A stretch of 64,000 nt of DNA from Cladocopium goreaui. Taxonomy: Eukaryota > Sar > Dinophyceae > Suessiales > Symbiodiniaceae. Positions 50,810 through 62,869 of this stretch are shown piece after piece (the stretch's first letter is position 1; each line of letters starts with the position of its first letter). The notes under the pieces were generated by a model. That model did no database searches. It was given only the letters and a program-made list of their open reading frames with translations, and was not told the DNA's origin. The translations under genes and the position numbers were made by a program. The stretch covers positions 303,280 through 367,279 of the forward strand of contig CAMXCT020000446.1 of assembly GCA_947184155.2 (NCBI GenBank). The letters are read 5' to 3'.

Positions 50810-53800
50810 CTTCACCTTCCTCAAGCTCCCAGCTCTCTGGATCCGAGAAGTTCTCCAGCAGTTGCAACATGGACTGCCGCAGCAGGGCCTAGTCGGGTGA
50901 AAACCAGACGACTTTCTCTGAGAAAATGGAGGATCTCAGTTTTAATGTGGTTTTCATGGGATTTTAATGGAATTAAACCATTTTATGTGATATACTAATG
51001 GAATGTAATGGGATTATAATGGGATTTTAATGTGGTTTTCATGGGATTTTAATGGAATTAAACCATTTTATGTGATATACTAATGGAATGTAATGGGATT
51101 ATAATGGGATTTTAATGTGGTTTTCATGGGATTTTAATGGAATGTAATGGGATTATAATCTACTTCATGGGATATACTGAGAAAAACAAAAAACTGGTCT
51201 ATTTTGAAGGGGATAATTTACAACACCTGAAAAATGGATGATTTAAAATCTGGTTGGTGGTTGACCTACCCCTCTGAAAAATATGACAATAGCAGGTTGG
51301 GGTGATGAAATTCCCAATATCTGCAAAAATAAAAAATGTGCCAAAGCACCAACCAGGATGATTTAAAATTTGAAATGTCATGTTTTTTTCATGTTCATTG
51401 AAAACCGGCCATGATATCCACCATATCAGAGCCACATGAAATTGTGTTGCTGAAGTATAGCCCATTATATCACCAGTATGGCTGGTTTATATCCCCCAGT
51501 TCAAATGGACCAAGCCATGTCCATCATCCATTGCTGGTTGTAATCACAGTTTTTGATTGCTAAATTGTGTCATATCCGAGCGCAGTCTAACCTAGACTTC
51601 GGAGCTCACAGAAGAAGAAGATTGTGTCATATGGTTTGTCTGAAAATAGGGTACCTCTATGTATCAATCCATTATTTAATCACCATACAATTTGCGTGCG
51701 CATGCGTACACTGACCATTTCCAAACACACCCATATCGAAGTTCTAAGTTGGTTTTGGTTAACCCCAGAAGTACAAGATCTTACAAGTATCATAAACCAT
51801 CATAAACCATAGTTATTGCTTGGTGATACTATTACCCTCTGGTAAACTAACATAGCTATTGAAAATCACCATTTTGAATAGGTAAATCAACGAACTAAAT
51901 GGTATATGTTCAATAGCTATTTTGACATAACCAGAGGGTATTTTATGCTTATGTGATCATAAACCAAAATAACTAATGGTTATTATAAACCGTCATAAAC
52001 CATCATAAACCATAGTTATTATCATAAACCATCCTTATCATAAACCATGGTTTTTTCAACCCCCTAAAATCCCAAAAAAACGCAACATCTGGGCTCTCCA
52101 ACTGCCAGCTCCTCAGCAGAAGCCTCCGGCAGGGACGCAGGGACCTCAGACGCCCCAGGTGCCTCGGCGGAGTGGTCAGGTTTCAATGGGTTTGAAGGGA
52201 AAATCTACAGAAAACCATAGGTTTTTCCATGACATTTAAGGGAACATCTACAGAAAACCATAGGTGTTTCATGGTTTTTTTTCCTGATGAAATTGAGTTG
52301 TTTTTTGTTCCTGGCGATTTTCCCCTGATGTAAACCAATCCATTAAAGGTTAATAAAGGTGAGTTTAAAATCAAACATATGGATTTGTTGCACTTTGTCA
52401 GGATATCTTAAAGTTATCTTATGTGTTTGGTTGGTTTCTATCCTGGTGGATGGTATTCTCCGGTGACAGATTTGATACTATTCATTAGATAGTTCTGGAA
52501 TGCACGTGGATACATGTGGGCATATTGTTCATTATGCCGATGCCTATGGTATGGTATTGGTTGTGAATTGGTATTGCTTTTGGCATAACCAAATCAATGA
52601 AGTATATGACAAATAAAATGATTCGGGAACATGGCTGGTTCTATGCCTAGAACAGGATACGTCCAGTTTTTGGCAGTTGTTGCCACTAAATATTTCATGA
52701 AATTCAAGCGGTTCCCCGTTTCCTTCAAACCAATTCTGGGACAAATGGCAATCACGATTGGTTTGTTAACTGGTGATGTGGACCACAACAAGCCATCCCT
52801 CACAATGATTAAATAACTGCTTAAACAATTCCAAACGTATTTGTCTATTTGAGTGCAATCCATCCATCTATATCCACATATCACTGGTTGGTGGTTTCAA
52901 CCAACCCCTCTGAAAAATATGACAATAGTCAGTTGGGATGATGACATTCCCAACTGAATGGAAAGTCATAAAATTCATGTTCCCAAGCACCAACCAGTTA
53001 ATATCGGTTTACATCGAATATAGGTTGGCATATTGCTGATCACGAAAAAAATGTTGAAATGTATATCGGGAAATGTTTTTTCACCTGTGCAAGACCGTGG
53101 TTTTCTCCCATTTTGTTGCAAATTGGTCATACCCTCTGGTAAACATACATAGCTATCAAAAATGGACCATTTATAGTTGATTTACCCATCAAAATGGTGA
53201 TTTTCCATAGTTATGTAAACGTTTACCAGAGGGTAGATTGGGTAGATTGTTGTTTTCAAACAATCTTCCAGATATCCCAAGTTCTTGATGTCTTGGGATC
53301 CCCTCGCCCTCCCTGAACAAGGACCCTGATCTCCATTACAAAATGATACGGGAACAAAGTGGCAGATAATTCTCCAATGTCACCCTATCCAATATGTTTC
53401 CAAGATTTGGATCTCAGATTTACCCCTCTGGTAAACGTTTACAAAACTTATAGAAAATCACCATGTTTAATGGGCAAATCAACTATTTCTATGGCCATTT
53501 TCCAGTTCGCAAACTGTTAGTCATTACCAGAGGGTAAAGGGTACATCCTATGAATTACTCCCCATTTCATCCCATCAAATTCCATTCAATCACCATTACT
53601 GGTTGGTGGTAACCTACCCCTCTGAAAAATATGCTCGTCAGTTGGGATGATGACATTCCCAACTGAATGGAAAGTCATAAAATTCATGTTCCAAACCACC
53701 ACCCAGATAAGTAATAATAATAAAGTAATAATAATAAAGTAACAATAATAAAGTAATAATAACAACAACAACAACAATGACATAATAAATCCCATTGGAA

Positions 53801-56400
53801 TCCCATTTTCATGCCTCATCGATTACCAGGGTACAGTAGGACCATCAGACCCCCGCTGTGGCGGTATCAAAGCGAGTCACCACCGCCAAGTTCAACGGAA
53901 CGTTCTGGGACTGGTCCTGCGAAACAAAGGACGGCTGGTCCAAAAGTTTGGGTTAGTTACATGGTGTTTTCATATGCAAATCACATTTCGAGTTTTAGAC
54001 TCTAATATGTACTGTCATATAATGTAATATATATATGTATATATACTATACTGTAATATATTTCAGAGATATTCTTGTTGCTTGTGTTGCTTGTCTGTTG
54101 AGAGGTTTGGTTCGTGTTAATACCATGGCCCAGCCTGCCGCGGAGTGCGTGTGATGGCGTAGCGCAGAAAGCCCGACAGCGTCGGCTTGCTACCTGCCTG
54201 GGCCGCGCTTCGAAAGAACGGGAAAGCCTCCCAGTAATTGTTTGTGTATGGAAAATGTCTAGGAAATTCATCATTGGTATGACTCAGCATCAAGAATTCT
54301 GGTGGCCACGTTGGATAAGTTGGTTTAGTTCACTAGCATAACTAGGCTTTATAGCAGTTATAAGTAGAGTGTATGGCTGTTCTGAAACCAAAAAACAAAA
54401 CTGGGGATCTTGTACACTAATCTGACGTGGGAAAAACTGACTTTGTGTAGATGTTCAATGATTTTATATGATTTTGATTTTAGGGAGAAAATGTTCAATG
54501 CTTCTATGATGTTCTTATAAACTGGTTGGTGGTTGACCTACCCCTCTGAAAAGTATGAGTTCGTCAGTTGGGATGATGACATTCCCAACTGAATGGAAAG
54601 TCATAATCCATTCCATGGTTCCAAACCACCAACCAGGTATATAATTAGATAATTAGATATAATCCCCTCTTGATGATGAAATCCCAAACCACCTATCAGT
54701 AAATTTCCCATAAACCAACAGATTCAGGTGCCGAAGACGACAGATTCTGGGTGTTGCTTTGTGTGTCCGCCATCTACGGTCCCAGTGGAAAACTTGGTTG
54801 GAGAAATCTCACATACAAAACATGTTTTGTTCAAAGAAACTTCTGCCCATCTTGCAGAACTGTGGGCAGTTTTAGCCGGTTTTGTTTCATCCCAATGAAA
54901 GAAAGGGCCTGATACTTCAGCTTGCCCATCTCCTGGCGACGATTCTTCATGGAAAGATGATGGAACTAAAACTGTTGATTCTCCAAGCCATGGTTTTTTG
55001 GATTCAAAGTCTCCGTAATTGCGCTAAAATATCAATATATCATGTATATATATATATATATATATCATATATATATATATCATACATTTGGGGAGATAGT
55101 ATGATAGTACTAAAATGTACTAAACACTTATATGATATATGATATATTAAGATATTAAGATATTGAGATGTCGATAGGATGTCTAACTAATTGACTTCTT
55201 ACATCGATTTTTTGTCTCCCCAAACCGTTTGACCATTTTTTCAACCAAGATTGGGTTGAACGAGTCTTGCAACCTGGAAGAACTTTTGAGAAGCTTCCCT
55301 TCCACCAATTGATATTCCGCTATTCAACGCATCCAGTATAGAATCGTGTTAGAGATGTGTTCGATGACTCTAGCATATCAAATTCGCCCACAATGTCAGT
55401 CATAAGTTCTGTGGAGAAATTTAATTGTTAGCTGGTCAGGAAGCATCCCCATTTCTAGCAACAGACTTGTTAATGTTGAACTACATGTCACCATTTGGTT
55501 TACCCACATTTATGATGTCCTAAAGTCTTTTTTTTAGACAACTCCCTATGTGTAATGGTTGAACATCCCAACCAGTCGCTTTACCCAGTAATATATCCCA
55601 TGTACCAAGCACATCGGCGACATTCCCATTTTCACTGCTTGAATCCCCCCCATTTTTCGTTGCAACTCCCCACCTCTGCGCGCTGCAGTAGCTGTTGCTG
55701 AATGGCCTGGTCCGTGATAAAAACACCGACCGCAGGGTCTTTTTGGTACCATTCACCTAGTGGTTAGTCCAAGGACCACCAACTACCCGGCCTGGTAAAC
55801 GTTTACATAACGAACTGGGAAATCACCATGCTATTAATGGGAAAATCAACTATTTCGACTGGGCCATGTTCCAGTTCGCTATGTAACAAATTACCGGAGT
55901 GTATCTCCATTAAATCACCATTAAATCCCATTAAAACCCATTAAATCACCATTTTCCTATGTTAAATTACCAGGCCGGGTATAGTGAATAGTGAAAAAAA
56001 TACCTCCACACAGATCTAGCTGGCGCTGAAAAAAACAAAAATCCAACGCGTTCCGTACTGGGTTTTCGCACACAGATCTCTTTTTGGTGGATTTCCATGT
56101 AGAATTTGAGATGGGCCATTCAACTGTTAGTTGACTGGAGTATTCATCATTAAATCCCATTAAATCCCATGAAATCCATCTAAATATGATAAATCCCCAT
56201 CTGTTGATGCATTAAACATTGTTAAACTCCACTTCAATCCCATTAAAACCCATAAAAATAGTACTAGAATCCATTTTAACAAAAAGTGGGTAATCCCATT
56301 AAAATCCCACGAAAAATCCATGTCAACCAGCGCTTCAAAATCGGCATCAACCAACGCCTCAGGCAAGGCCGCGGCCACGATCTTCTCCGGCGGGGTCGGA
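50810..56400 (-). CDS. downstream exons of the glutaredoxin gene or its neighbour
   Basis: Minus-strand exon islands in transcript order: about 56400-56305 (DKVYITPTPPEKIVAAALPE after CACCAG), 55753-55669 (EWYQKDPAVGVFITDQAIQQ, flanked by CTAG and a GTGGGG donor), about 54240-54120 (YWEAFPFFRSAAQAGSKPTL), about 53915-53850 (DQSQNVPLNLAVVTRFDTAT after TTCGCAG), about 52180-52090 (SAEAPGASEVPASLPEASAE) and about 50895-50815 (ALLRQSMLQLLENFSDPESW). All fall between MITE copies. No domain recognised; continuity with the glutaredoxin exons is inferred from strand and order. Confidence 0.45.
50940..51160. repeat. 85-bp tandem repeat, 2.5 units
   Basis: Units begin TTTTAATGTGGTTTTCATGG at about 50940, 51025 and 51110. 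The first two are nearly identical; the third is cut short. Confidence 0.8.
51250..51356. repeat. MITE family B copy
   Basis: CTGGTTGGTGGTTGACCTAC start and AAGCACCAACCAG end. Confidence 0.75.
51833..51940. repeat. MITE family A copy
   Basis: TACCCTCTGGTAAACTAACA start and CATAACCAGAGGGTA end. Confidence 0.75.
52884..52997. repeat. MITE family B copy
   Basis: CTGGTTGGTGGTTTCAACCA start and AAGCACCAACCAG end; carries the CATTCCCAACTGAATGGAAA interior. Confidence 0.75.
53130..53235. repeat. MITE family A copy
   Basis: TACCCTCTGGTAAACATACA start and GTTTACCAGAGGGTA end. Confidence 0.75.
53421..53536. repeat. MITE family A copy
   Basis: TACCCCTCTGGTAAACGTTT start (one extra C) and CATTACCAGAGGGTA end. 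Confidence 0.7.
53599..53706. repeat. MITE family B copy
   Basis: CTGGTTGGTGGTAACCTACC start and AAACCACCACCCAG end. Followed by a short TAATAATAAAG array to about 53775. Confidence 0.75.
54522..54636. repeat. MITE family B copy
   Basis: CTGGTTGGTGGTTGACCTAC start and AAACCACCAACCAG end; one of the best-preserved copies. Confidence 0.8.
55786..55904. repeat. MITE family A, GGCC-left-end copy
   Basis: Begins ACCCGGCCTGGTAAACGTTT and ends in a decayed ACCGGAGTGTA. A detached GGCC-type right end (ACCAGGCCGGGTA) lies at about 55969-55981. Confidence 0.6.
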
Positions 56401-56479
56401 GTGATGTAGACCTTATCCTGGTGCCGAAGGCACCCAATGGTAGCTGAGAAGCTGTGGATGTTCATACCCCCGAAAATGT

Positions 56480-56785
56480 GTGGAACATCTATGGAACATG
56501 TATGGAAAATCTATAGAAAATCTATGGAACATCTATGGAACATGTATGGAACATGTATGGAAAATCTATGGAACATGTATGAAACATGTCTGGAACATGT
56601 ACGGAAAATCTATGGAACATGCATGGAACATGTATGGAACATGTATGGAAAATGTCTGGAACATGTATGGAACATGTATGGAAAATGTCTGGAAACTCCA
56701 CTATAAACATGGCAAATCTATGGCAAATGTCTGGAAAAGCCACTTGTAAACATGGCAAATCTATGCAAAATGTCTGGAACATTCC
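56480..56785. repeat. 11-bp tandem array (ATGGAACATGT)
   Basis: Repeated ATGGAACATGT and ATGGAAAATCT units with point variants, over about 300 bp. Because 11 is not a multiple of 3, all frames stay open and spell the same W-N-M-Y-G type repeat; I take this as a by-product of the repeat, not a gene. Confidence 0.75.
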
Positions 56786-56920
56786 ATGAAACCTACAACT
56801 TTTGATCCATCCCCAACTGGAGATTTTTTAGCGATTCAAACCCATTTTATTTGGGACAAAGAAAAACGATGGAAAATTACGCCACCCGCGCTGATAAATA
56901 ACAAGAAGGCATTGAACAAC

Positions 56921-58110
56921 TAAATGATACTAAATGTTAATAAATGATACTTAATGTTAATAAATGATACTTAATGTTAATAAATGATACTAAATGTTAA
57001 TAAATGATATTTAATCTTAATAAATGATACTTAATGTTAATAAATGATACTAAATGTTAATAAATGATACTAAATGTCAATAAATGATACTTAATGTTAA
57101 TAAATGATACTTAATGTTAATAAATGATACTAAATGTTAATAAATGATACTAAATCTTAATAAATGATACTAAATGTTAATAAATGATACTAAATGTTAA
57201 TAAATGATACTAAATGTCAATAAATGATACTTAATGTTAATAAATGATACTTAATGTTAATAAATGATACTAAATGTTAATAAATGATACTAAATCTTAA
57301 TAAATGATACTTAATGTTAATAAATGATACTTAATCTTAATAAATGATACTAAATGTCAATAAATGATACTAAATGTTAATAAATGATACTTAATGTTAA
57401 TAAATGATACTTAATGTTAATAAATGATACTATAAATGTCAATAAATGTTAATAAATGATACTTAATGTTAATAAATAATACTTAATCTTAATAAATGAT
57501 ACTATAAATGTCAATAAATGATACTAAATGTTAATAAATGATACTAAATGTTAATAAATGATACTTAATGTTAATAAATGATACTTAATGTTAATAAATG
57601 ATACTTAATGTTAATAAATGATACTAAATGTCAATAAATGATACTAAATGTTAATAAATGATACTAAATCTTAATAAATGATACTTAATGTTAATAAATG
57701 ATACTAAATGTTAATGAAACTTAATGTTAATAAATGATACTTAATGTTAATAAATGATACTAAATGTTAATAAATGATACTAAATGTCAATAAATGATAC
57801 TTAATGTTAATAAATGATACTAAATCTTAATAAATGATACTTAATGTTAATAAATGATACTTAATGTTAATAAATGATACTAAATGTTAATAAATGATAC
57901 TTAATGTTAATAAATGATACTAAATGTTAATAAATGATACTAAATGTCAATAAATGATACTAAATGTTAATAAATGATACTAAATGTCAATAAATGATAC
58001 TAAATGTCAATAAATGATACTAAATGTTAATAAATGATACTAAATCTTAATAAATGATACTGAATGTTAATAAATGATACTAAATCTTAATAAATGATAC
58101 TAAACGTTAA
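56921..58110. repeat. 20-bp satellite, about 59 units
   Basis: Unit TAAATGATACTAAATGTTAA with three variable positions (T/A after ATAC, G/C, T/C). Units remain in register apart from a few short insertions near 57430-57520 and a deletion near 57714. Variant types occur in repeated runs, suggesting amplification of multi-unit blocks. Confidence 0.9.
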
Positions 58111-58171
58111 TGGCCATTTGGGGATGTTTGTTGAATACTAAATGATACGAATAATGAAGACATGGCCCCGC

Positions 58172-58239
58172 CTCCGGTGCACGTTTTGTGGCATCCAACA
58201 GCTTCCCCTGCTTCTCCAGAACTTCCAAGGCGTCGAAAC
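58172..58239 (-). CDS. glutaredoxin gene, C-terminal helix exon
   Basis: After CTCCAG the minus-strand frame reads FDALEVLEKQGKLLDATKRA then PEAG, ending at a possible GC donor (GAG|GCGGGG). The sequence matches the last helix of glutaredoxins (pattern D-x-L-x-x-L-x-x-x-G-x-L), which follows the GG pair of the preceding exon at 59078-59185. It is only 68 bp long and sits at the edge of the 20-bp satellite. Confidence 0.65.
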
Positions 58240-58934
58240 CTGGAGCACGAAAGTCACCAGCCCATGGGGGGTGAAACCTTCGCTGGAAGAATCATCTACA
58301 GTTAACCATGGTTTCTATGGTTATGATCATATGGTTTATATGGGATATAACAGCTATGGAAGACAGTCATTCAACAGTTTGCTCACTAATCTATAAACAG
58401 CTATTAGATGATTAAACAGTCATTCAACAGTTTGCTTATTTTTTTGCATGTTTGGAGTAAGAATGAGGAAAACCCATAAATACTGGCTGGGTATTACTGT
58501 ATATTTAGCCATGACAACATTATTTACTGTTATATTTACCTAGTATTCGCTATATTTGGAGTATTTAATGTTTAATTACGCATTAAGAATGGCGATTTTT
58601 CCATAGCTGTGTTAAACTCATCACATGGTTGGAAAATCACCCAGAAATTCCAGCCAGCCATGTTTGATTACCGAAGGGTACAATCAGTACCAACAACAAA
58701 TGACTATGATGGATATGATTGTCATCTTCACATATAATTTGATTGATTATCAAGTATGGGTACAATTTTACAGTCATTGATTAAACGTAAAGAGATATCC
58801 CAATCATTGATTTATGACCTATATTTATTCAATGAAAACCAAAAACATATACAATTCCAACCATCAATAGTGGTTTTCTAAGCATCAATATTGGTTTTTG
58901 TTAACAATCATGTTGTGATATTGGCAGTGTGTCA

Positions 58935-59030
58935 AAACCCTGGTACCCCTGTAGTTCACATCAAAATAGCTGGGATTTATGGATGTTCATCCCCCTAAAA
59001 ATGGTATTAATAGGTATTGATCCATAGCCA
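58935..59030. repeat. repeat family C, second copy
   Basis: Shares TAGTTCACATCAAAAT, AGCTGGGATTTATGGATG and ATGGTATTAATAGGTATTGA with the copy at 14418-14528. Confidence 0.55.
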
Positions 59031-59077
59031 TTATATGTTAAACCCATCAAAATTCAGAAAATGCCTCGCCTTTTTTG

Positions 59078-59185
59078 GCGTCGATCATGTCGCGCCTCCC
59101 AAACACCTGGAGCCCACCAGGATCTGCGGAAAGGTGGGACCATGCTGCTGGGCCTCCGCTCTTCGGTGCGGCCTCAGGAAGTTTA
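59078..59185 (-). CDS. glutaredoxin gene, cis-Pro/GG exon
   Basis: The minus-strand frame reads RRAEAQQHGPTFPQILVGSR then CLGGAT. T-[FV]-P-Q-[IV] with a cis-proline, followed by VG and GG, is the glutathione-binding half of glutaredoxins. The donor lies close after GGCGCGA and its exact position is uncertain; non-GT donors are common in dinoflagellates. It lies between the CGYC exon (60528-60656) and the C-terminal helix exon (58172-58239). Confidence 0.7.
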
Positions 59186-59942
59186 ACCGGAAATGTCTAT
59201 GAAAATCATATCAGTTTCATGGGATTTAATGGGATTTAATGGGATTTAATGGGACTTAATGGGATTTAATGGATGAAACCTCTGGTTGTTTGACAGTCTC
59301 CTATGGATCTTATGGCCAGTAAAATGATGATGTGCCGTTCTTAAAAGTTGTGATTTTCCAGTTCGCGGCGTTAAATTACCAGAGGGTATCTACCTAATGG
59401 CAATCCAAACAGTGGCATATTCCCAGCACTCCAAACACAATGGGTGTATCAATCCCAATCGTGACCATGCCCCAAGTAATGGGTCATTCAAAATATTCCA
59501 ACTGTTGATCATCGCACATTGCCCCAATAACAACATCATTATAAATTACTGTAAATATGTAATGGTTGTAAACAAAATATTGTAACAATAATCAACATAA
59601 TAAGATGCATAGTTTGATCATAATAATCATACTTATATATCAGCAATAATCATATCACATCATAGAAACCATGGGTGTCAATACTACAATGTTCATCCAT
59701 GACTTGGATGATTTGGGATATCCCCATTTTTAGGAAACCTCCAAATCATAAACATCAAAACATGCATCATAATAAATCATAATAAGACTCACAAACATCA
59801 GCAATAATAATCATATCGTACTATAATAATAATAATGGCTAATCATAATGTATAATAAACATAATAATCATTAACAATAAGCATAATTAATAATCACCAT
59901 CACTGTAAAAAAATAATCATAATTACTATCATACATGAATCA

Positions 59943-60034
59943 CTGGTTGGTGGCTTCAACCCCTCTGAAAAATGTTAGTCAGTTGGGATGATTATTCCCA
60001 ACATATGGAAAGTCAAAAAAAAAACACCAACCAA
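59943..60034. repeat. MITE family B, short copy
   Basis: CTGGTTGGTGGCTTCAACCC start and ACACCAACCA end, with an A10 run replacing part of the right arm. Confidence 0.65.
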
Positions 60035-60398
60035 ATCATCATTGATGCTATCATCATCCCATCATCATCCCACCATCATCTCATCATTAATATCATATAT
60101 CATTAATATCATATATCATTAATATCATATATCATCCTCGTTGATATATATATACATATATGTATCATAAAAGAAACATGGTTTAAAATATCATCCCATC
60201 ATCATCCCATCATCATAACATGGTAGATTCACCTCATGAATCATCATTCATATAATACTATCATCATCCCATCAACATCTCGTCCCCAGAAAAACCATCC
60301 AATCATGTCCTTTTGGTAAAAATCCCATTAAAACCACATTAAACCTATAGATATAGTAAATATATATTTCACTTATTTCACCATATTAAACCATATAT

Positions 60399-60516
60399 AC
60401 AATGTGGGGCCCCCTAGATAGCTAAGTTGGTTTATAACTCCAATAACTATGGTACTTATAACTATAGTTAATAGGGTTTATAAACCAACTTATATCTAGA
60501 GGGCCCCACATTGTAT
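60399..60516. repeat. palindromic element with GGGGCCCC ends
   Basis: ACAATGTGGGGCCCCCTAGA at the left and its inverse at the right (one base different); arms continue through AAGTTGGTTTATAA. Lies directly beside the glutaredoxin exon. Confidence 0.7.
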
Positions 60517-60527
60517 CACCATATGAC

Positions 60528-60656
60528 CCCATCCTCCTTCGCTCCCAGCCACTCCGCTCCAACGTCCACCACCCCGAAGTTCACCTGGCGCCTTCGCAGC
60601 AAGGCCTTCGCCTTGGCGCAGTAGCCGCAGCCCGGCCGACTGTAGACCACCACGTC
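60528..60656 (-). CDS. glutaredoxin active-site exon (CGYC)
   Basis: The acceptor CCCCCAG precedes a frame reading DVVVYSRPGCGYCAKAKALL, then RRRQVNFGVVDVGAEWLGAK and EDG. The strand-turn-C-x-x-C-helix pattern (CGYC, like the CPYC/CGFC sites of glutaredoxins) and the following FGVVDV strand are diagnostic. The cysteines sit at the codons complementary to 60619-60630. The donor is probably GGGGTC near 60527. Glutaredoxins reduce disulfides or glutathionylated proteins with glutathione. The exons at 59078-59185 and 58172-58239 complete the fold; upstream exons supply an N-terminal leader. Confidence 0.8.
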
Positions 60657-61381
60657 CTGGGGGCGGAGCCGTAAGGGACCACCTGGCTATGGCAGAAACC
60701 CCAAGCGTTGGAAAAAGGGATGGAAAATGATGGAAAAAAGTGAGAAATCCATGAAAAATACCTTGAAGCGAGTGAAGAAATATGAATCGACAGTCCTTTC
60801 TTCGATATATGTTGGTTGAAAGTGGGAACTCATTGGTTTATGGTGCCGTTTTCTTCATCAAGAACTTGATGCGCCTGAGGGGAAAACTGGGAGATCGGGA
60901 AAGCCATGGGGTTGTCCAAGGAGGGATGAAACCGGAACAGCAATTGAGATTAAATCAGACCCACGCGGGGTTTGAAACAGCAAATATGCGTAATAACATA
61001 TGTCATAAAAAAGAGGAACATTCGCCTTCTATGATTTCTGAAAATCTTAGAAAATCTTATTGCTAAATTGTTGTCTAGATCAAAAACATGGTAGATTCAC
61101 CTGATGGCTGATGGATGGCCTATTCAGATCAGTTAATGAAATTTACCAAGAGAAGTGGGGATGGAACATGATTAAACCATAAAACATTACGGAGATACCC
61201 TCTGGTTTCGTTAAAGTGTCAATGCAAAATCCCACCATGAAATCTCCCTTTACCGCCGATTTCTCCAATTAAAAATGCGCTACATTGTCAATTGTAGGCT
61301 TTATTGTAGAATTTCCAGTGCCAAGTTTGCCTTAGAAATGTGGAAAAAAAACGAAAAAACATGGGAAAAGTCTCCAAACAC

Positions 61382-62658
61382 CGGGCATCTGGGCTCGCCA
61401 TCGCCACGTGAAACCGGCGCTGGCGACGAAGAGCCAGCCGCGGCAGTGAGGCCACCGAGGCCACCGAGGCCAGCGAGAAAGCGGCGCTGAAAGAGGCGCC
61501 GCGGTGATTCGGTGCGAGAAGGCGCAAAGGTACCTGGCGCTGATTTTTTTGGGGAAATCATCAGATTATGATTTATAGTACCTTTGAAATATGGGGAAAT
61601 ATAGGGAAATCATCAGATAATATGGGGAAATATAGATATGATATAGTGTATACATATAGATTTATAGTATATATAATATCTATATGTATACACTATATTA
61701 TATAATGTATAGTGATTATAATTGATGATTATTATCATGTATATACTGATTATTGTATATAATATATCTATATGTATACACTATATTCATGGAAGCCATG
61801 GTTATTTGTTACATAGCCATGGTGTAGATGGCCCATAGAAATAGATGCTTTACCGTTCTTGAAAATGGTTCTTTATATCATGTATACTATAATCATCATA
61901 TTGAATAGTAATTTTTATTACCCTCTGATTATTTAACAGTTCGCCATGGAAAGAACCATTTTCAAGAACGGTAAAGCATCTATTTCTATGGGCCATCTAC
62001 ACCATGGCTATGTAACAAATAACCATGGCTTCCATGGCTATGTAACAAATAACCAGAGGGTATATATACTATAATCATGTTACAAACCATCCATTTTATG
62101 ACGTTGTTTTAATGACGACAAATTGGATCAAGCCAGCATTTTATGATATTATGTGAGCATAATCACATAAGGTGTCAATGTAATTCACCATGAGATGTGA
62201 TCCCAGAGAGACACCCATTATATCCCATTAATATACAGTATAATGTCAACCCTGGATTAGTAAACCTTAAGGCTGTATAATTGGGGGGGACCATTTAAGT
62301 ATCAGATTATGACTATTAGGGAAGTACCCCCCTAATTAATAAACCATGGTTTATTAATCCGGGGTTGACATTATATATATAATATATAATATATATATAA
62401 TATATAATATATATATATATAATATATATAATATATAATATATATATATACACTATATATATATATTCCCATTATATCCCATAATTATTAAATATATGTA
62501 ATTACTATATTATATCATTAGATATAATCCCCAGTTCTTGGTGATTAAATTCAACTTTGCTTAGATCCCCACAGACATCGTTCCAAAATTTCTAAACGCC
62601 CCACCTGCAGTCTCCCCTTGGCGACGTGCGGCACGTGCGGCAGGTGGCGTGCCAACAT
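61382..62658 (-). CDS. glutaredoxin gene, first two exons (targeting leader)
   Basis: Exon 1 (62658-62605) starts with ATG and reads MLARHLPHVPHVAKGRLQ, exactly 18 codons, ending CAG at a GTGGGG donor. Exon 2 (61533-61382) follows CGCCAG in the same phase and reads VPLRLLAPNHRGASFSAAFS, then LASVASVASLPRLALRRQRR and FHVAMASPDARC. Arg/Ser/Ala-rich, without acidic residues early on: an organelle-type leader, plastid or mitochondrial. The exon 2 to CGYC exon junction is not in an obvious matching phase, so a small exon or an unusual splice site may be missing. The leader call is from composition. Confidence 0.55.
61788..62062. repeat. large hairpin of MITE family A sequence
   Basis: About 85 bp at 61790-61875 (CATGGTTATTTGTTACATAG ... 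CCGTTCTTGAAAATGGTTCTT) is repeated inverted at about 61950-62040. The second arm lies inside a family A copy (61919-62062, TACCCTCTG to CCAGAGGGTA). Confidence 0.65.
62240..62374. repeat. inverted-repeat element
   Basis: TAATGTCAACCCTGGATTAG at the left, inverse (AATCCGGGGTTGACATTA) at the right; centre GGGGGGGACC. An AT dinucleotide palindrome follows to 62465. Confidence 0.65.
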
Positions 62659-62742
62659 CGTCTACCCAATCTGCTGATGTTTCAGAACTATTGCTGGTGG
62701 GATTTGGGGAATTTTAAAACTGAAAAAAGATGAAAACAATAT

Positions 62743-62839
62743 CTGGTTTGTGGTTTCAACCCCTCTGAAAAATATTAGTCAGATTGGATCATCATTCCAA
62801 CTATTGGGGGGGAAAAAAAAGTTCCAAACCACCAACCAG
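62743..62839. repeat. MITE family B copy
   Basis: CTGGTTTGTGGTTTCAACCC start and AAACCACCAACCAG end. Confidence 0.7.
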
Positions 62840-62869
62840 ATATGAAAAAATGAGGGTTCAAAAAATATG

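Noticed and set aside
53700..53780. TAATAATAAAG array as a CRISPR-like repeat
   Set aside because: A simple microsatellite without spacers.
56437..56789. Open frames spelling W-N-M-Y-G repeats
   Set aside because: They arise from an 11-bp tandem repeat that keeps every frame open; there is no splice or start context.
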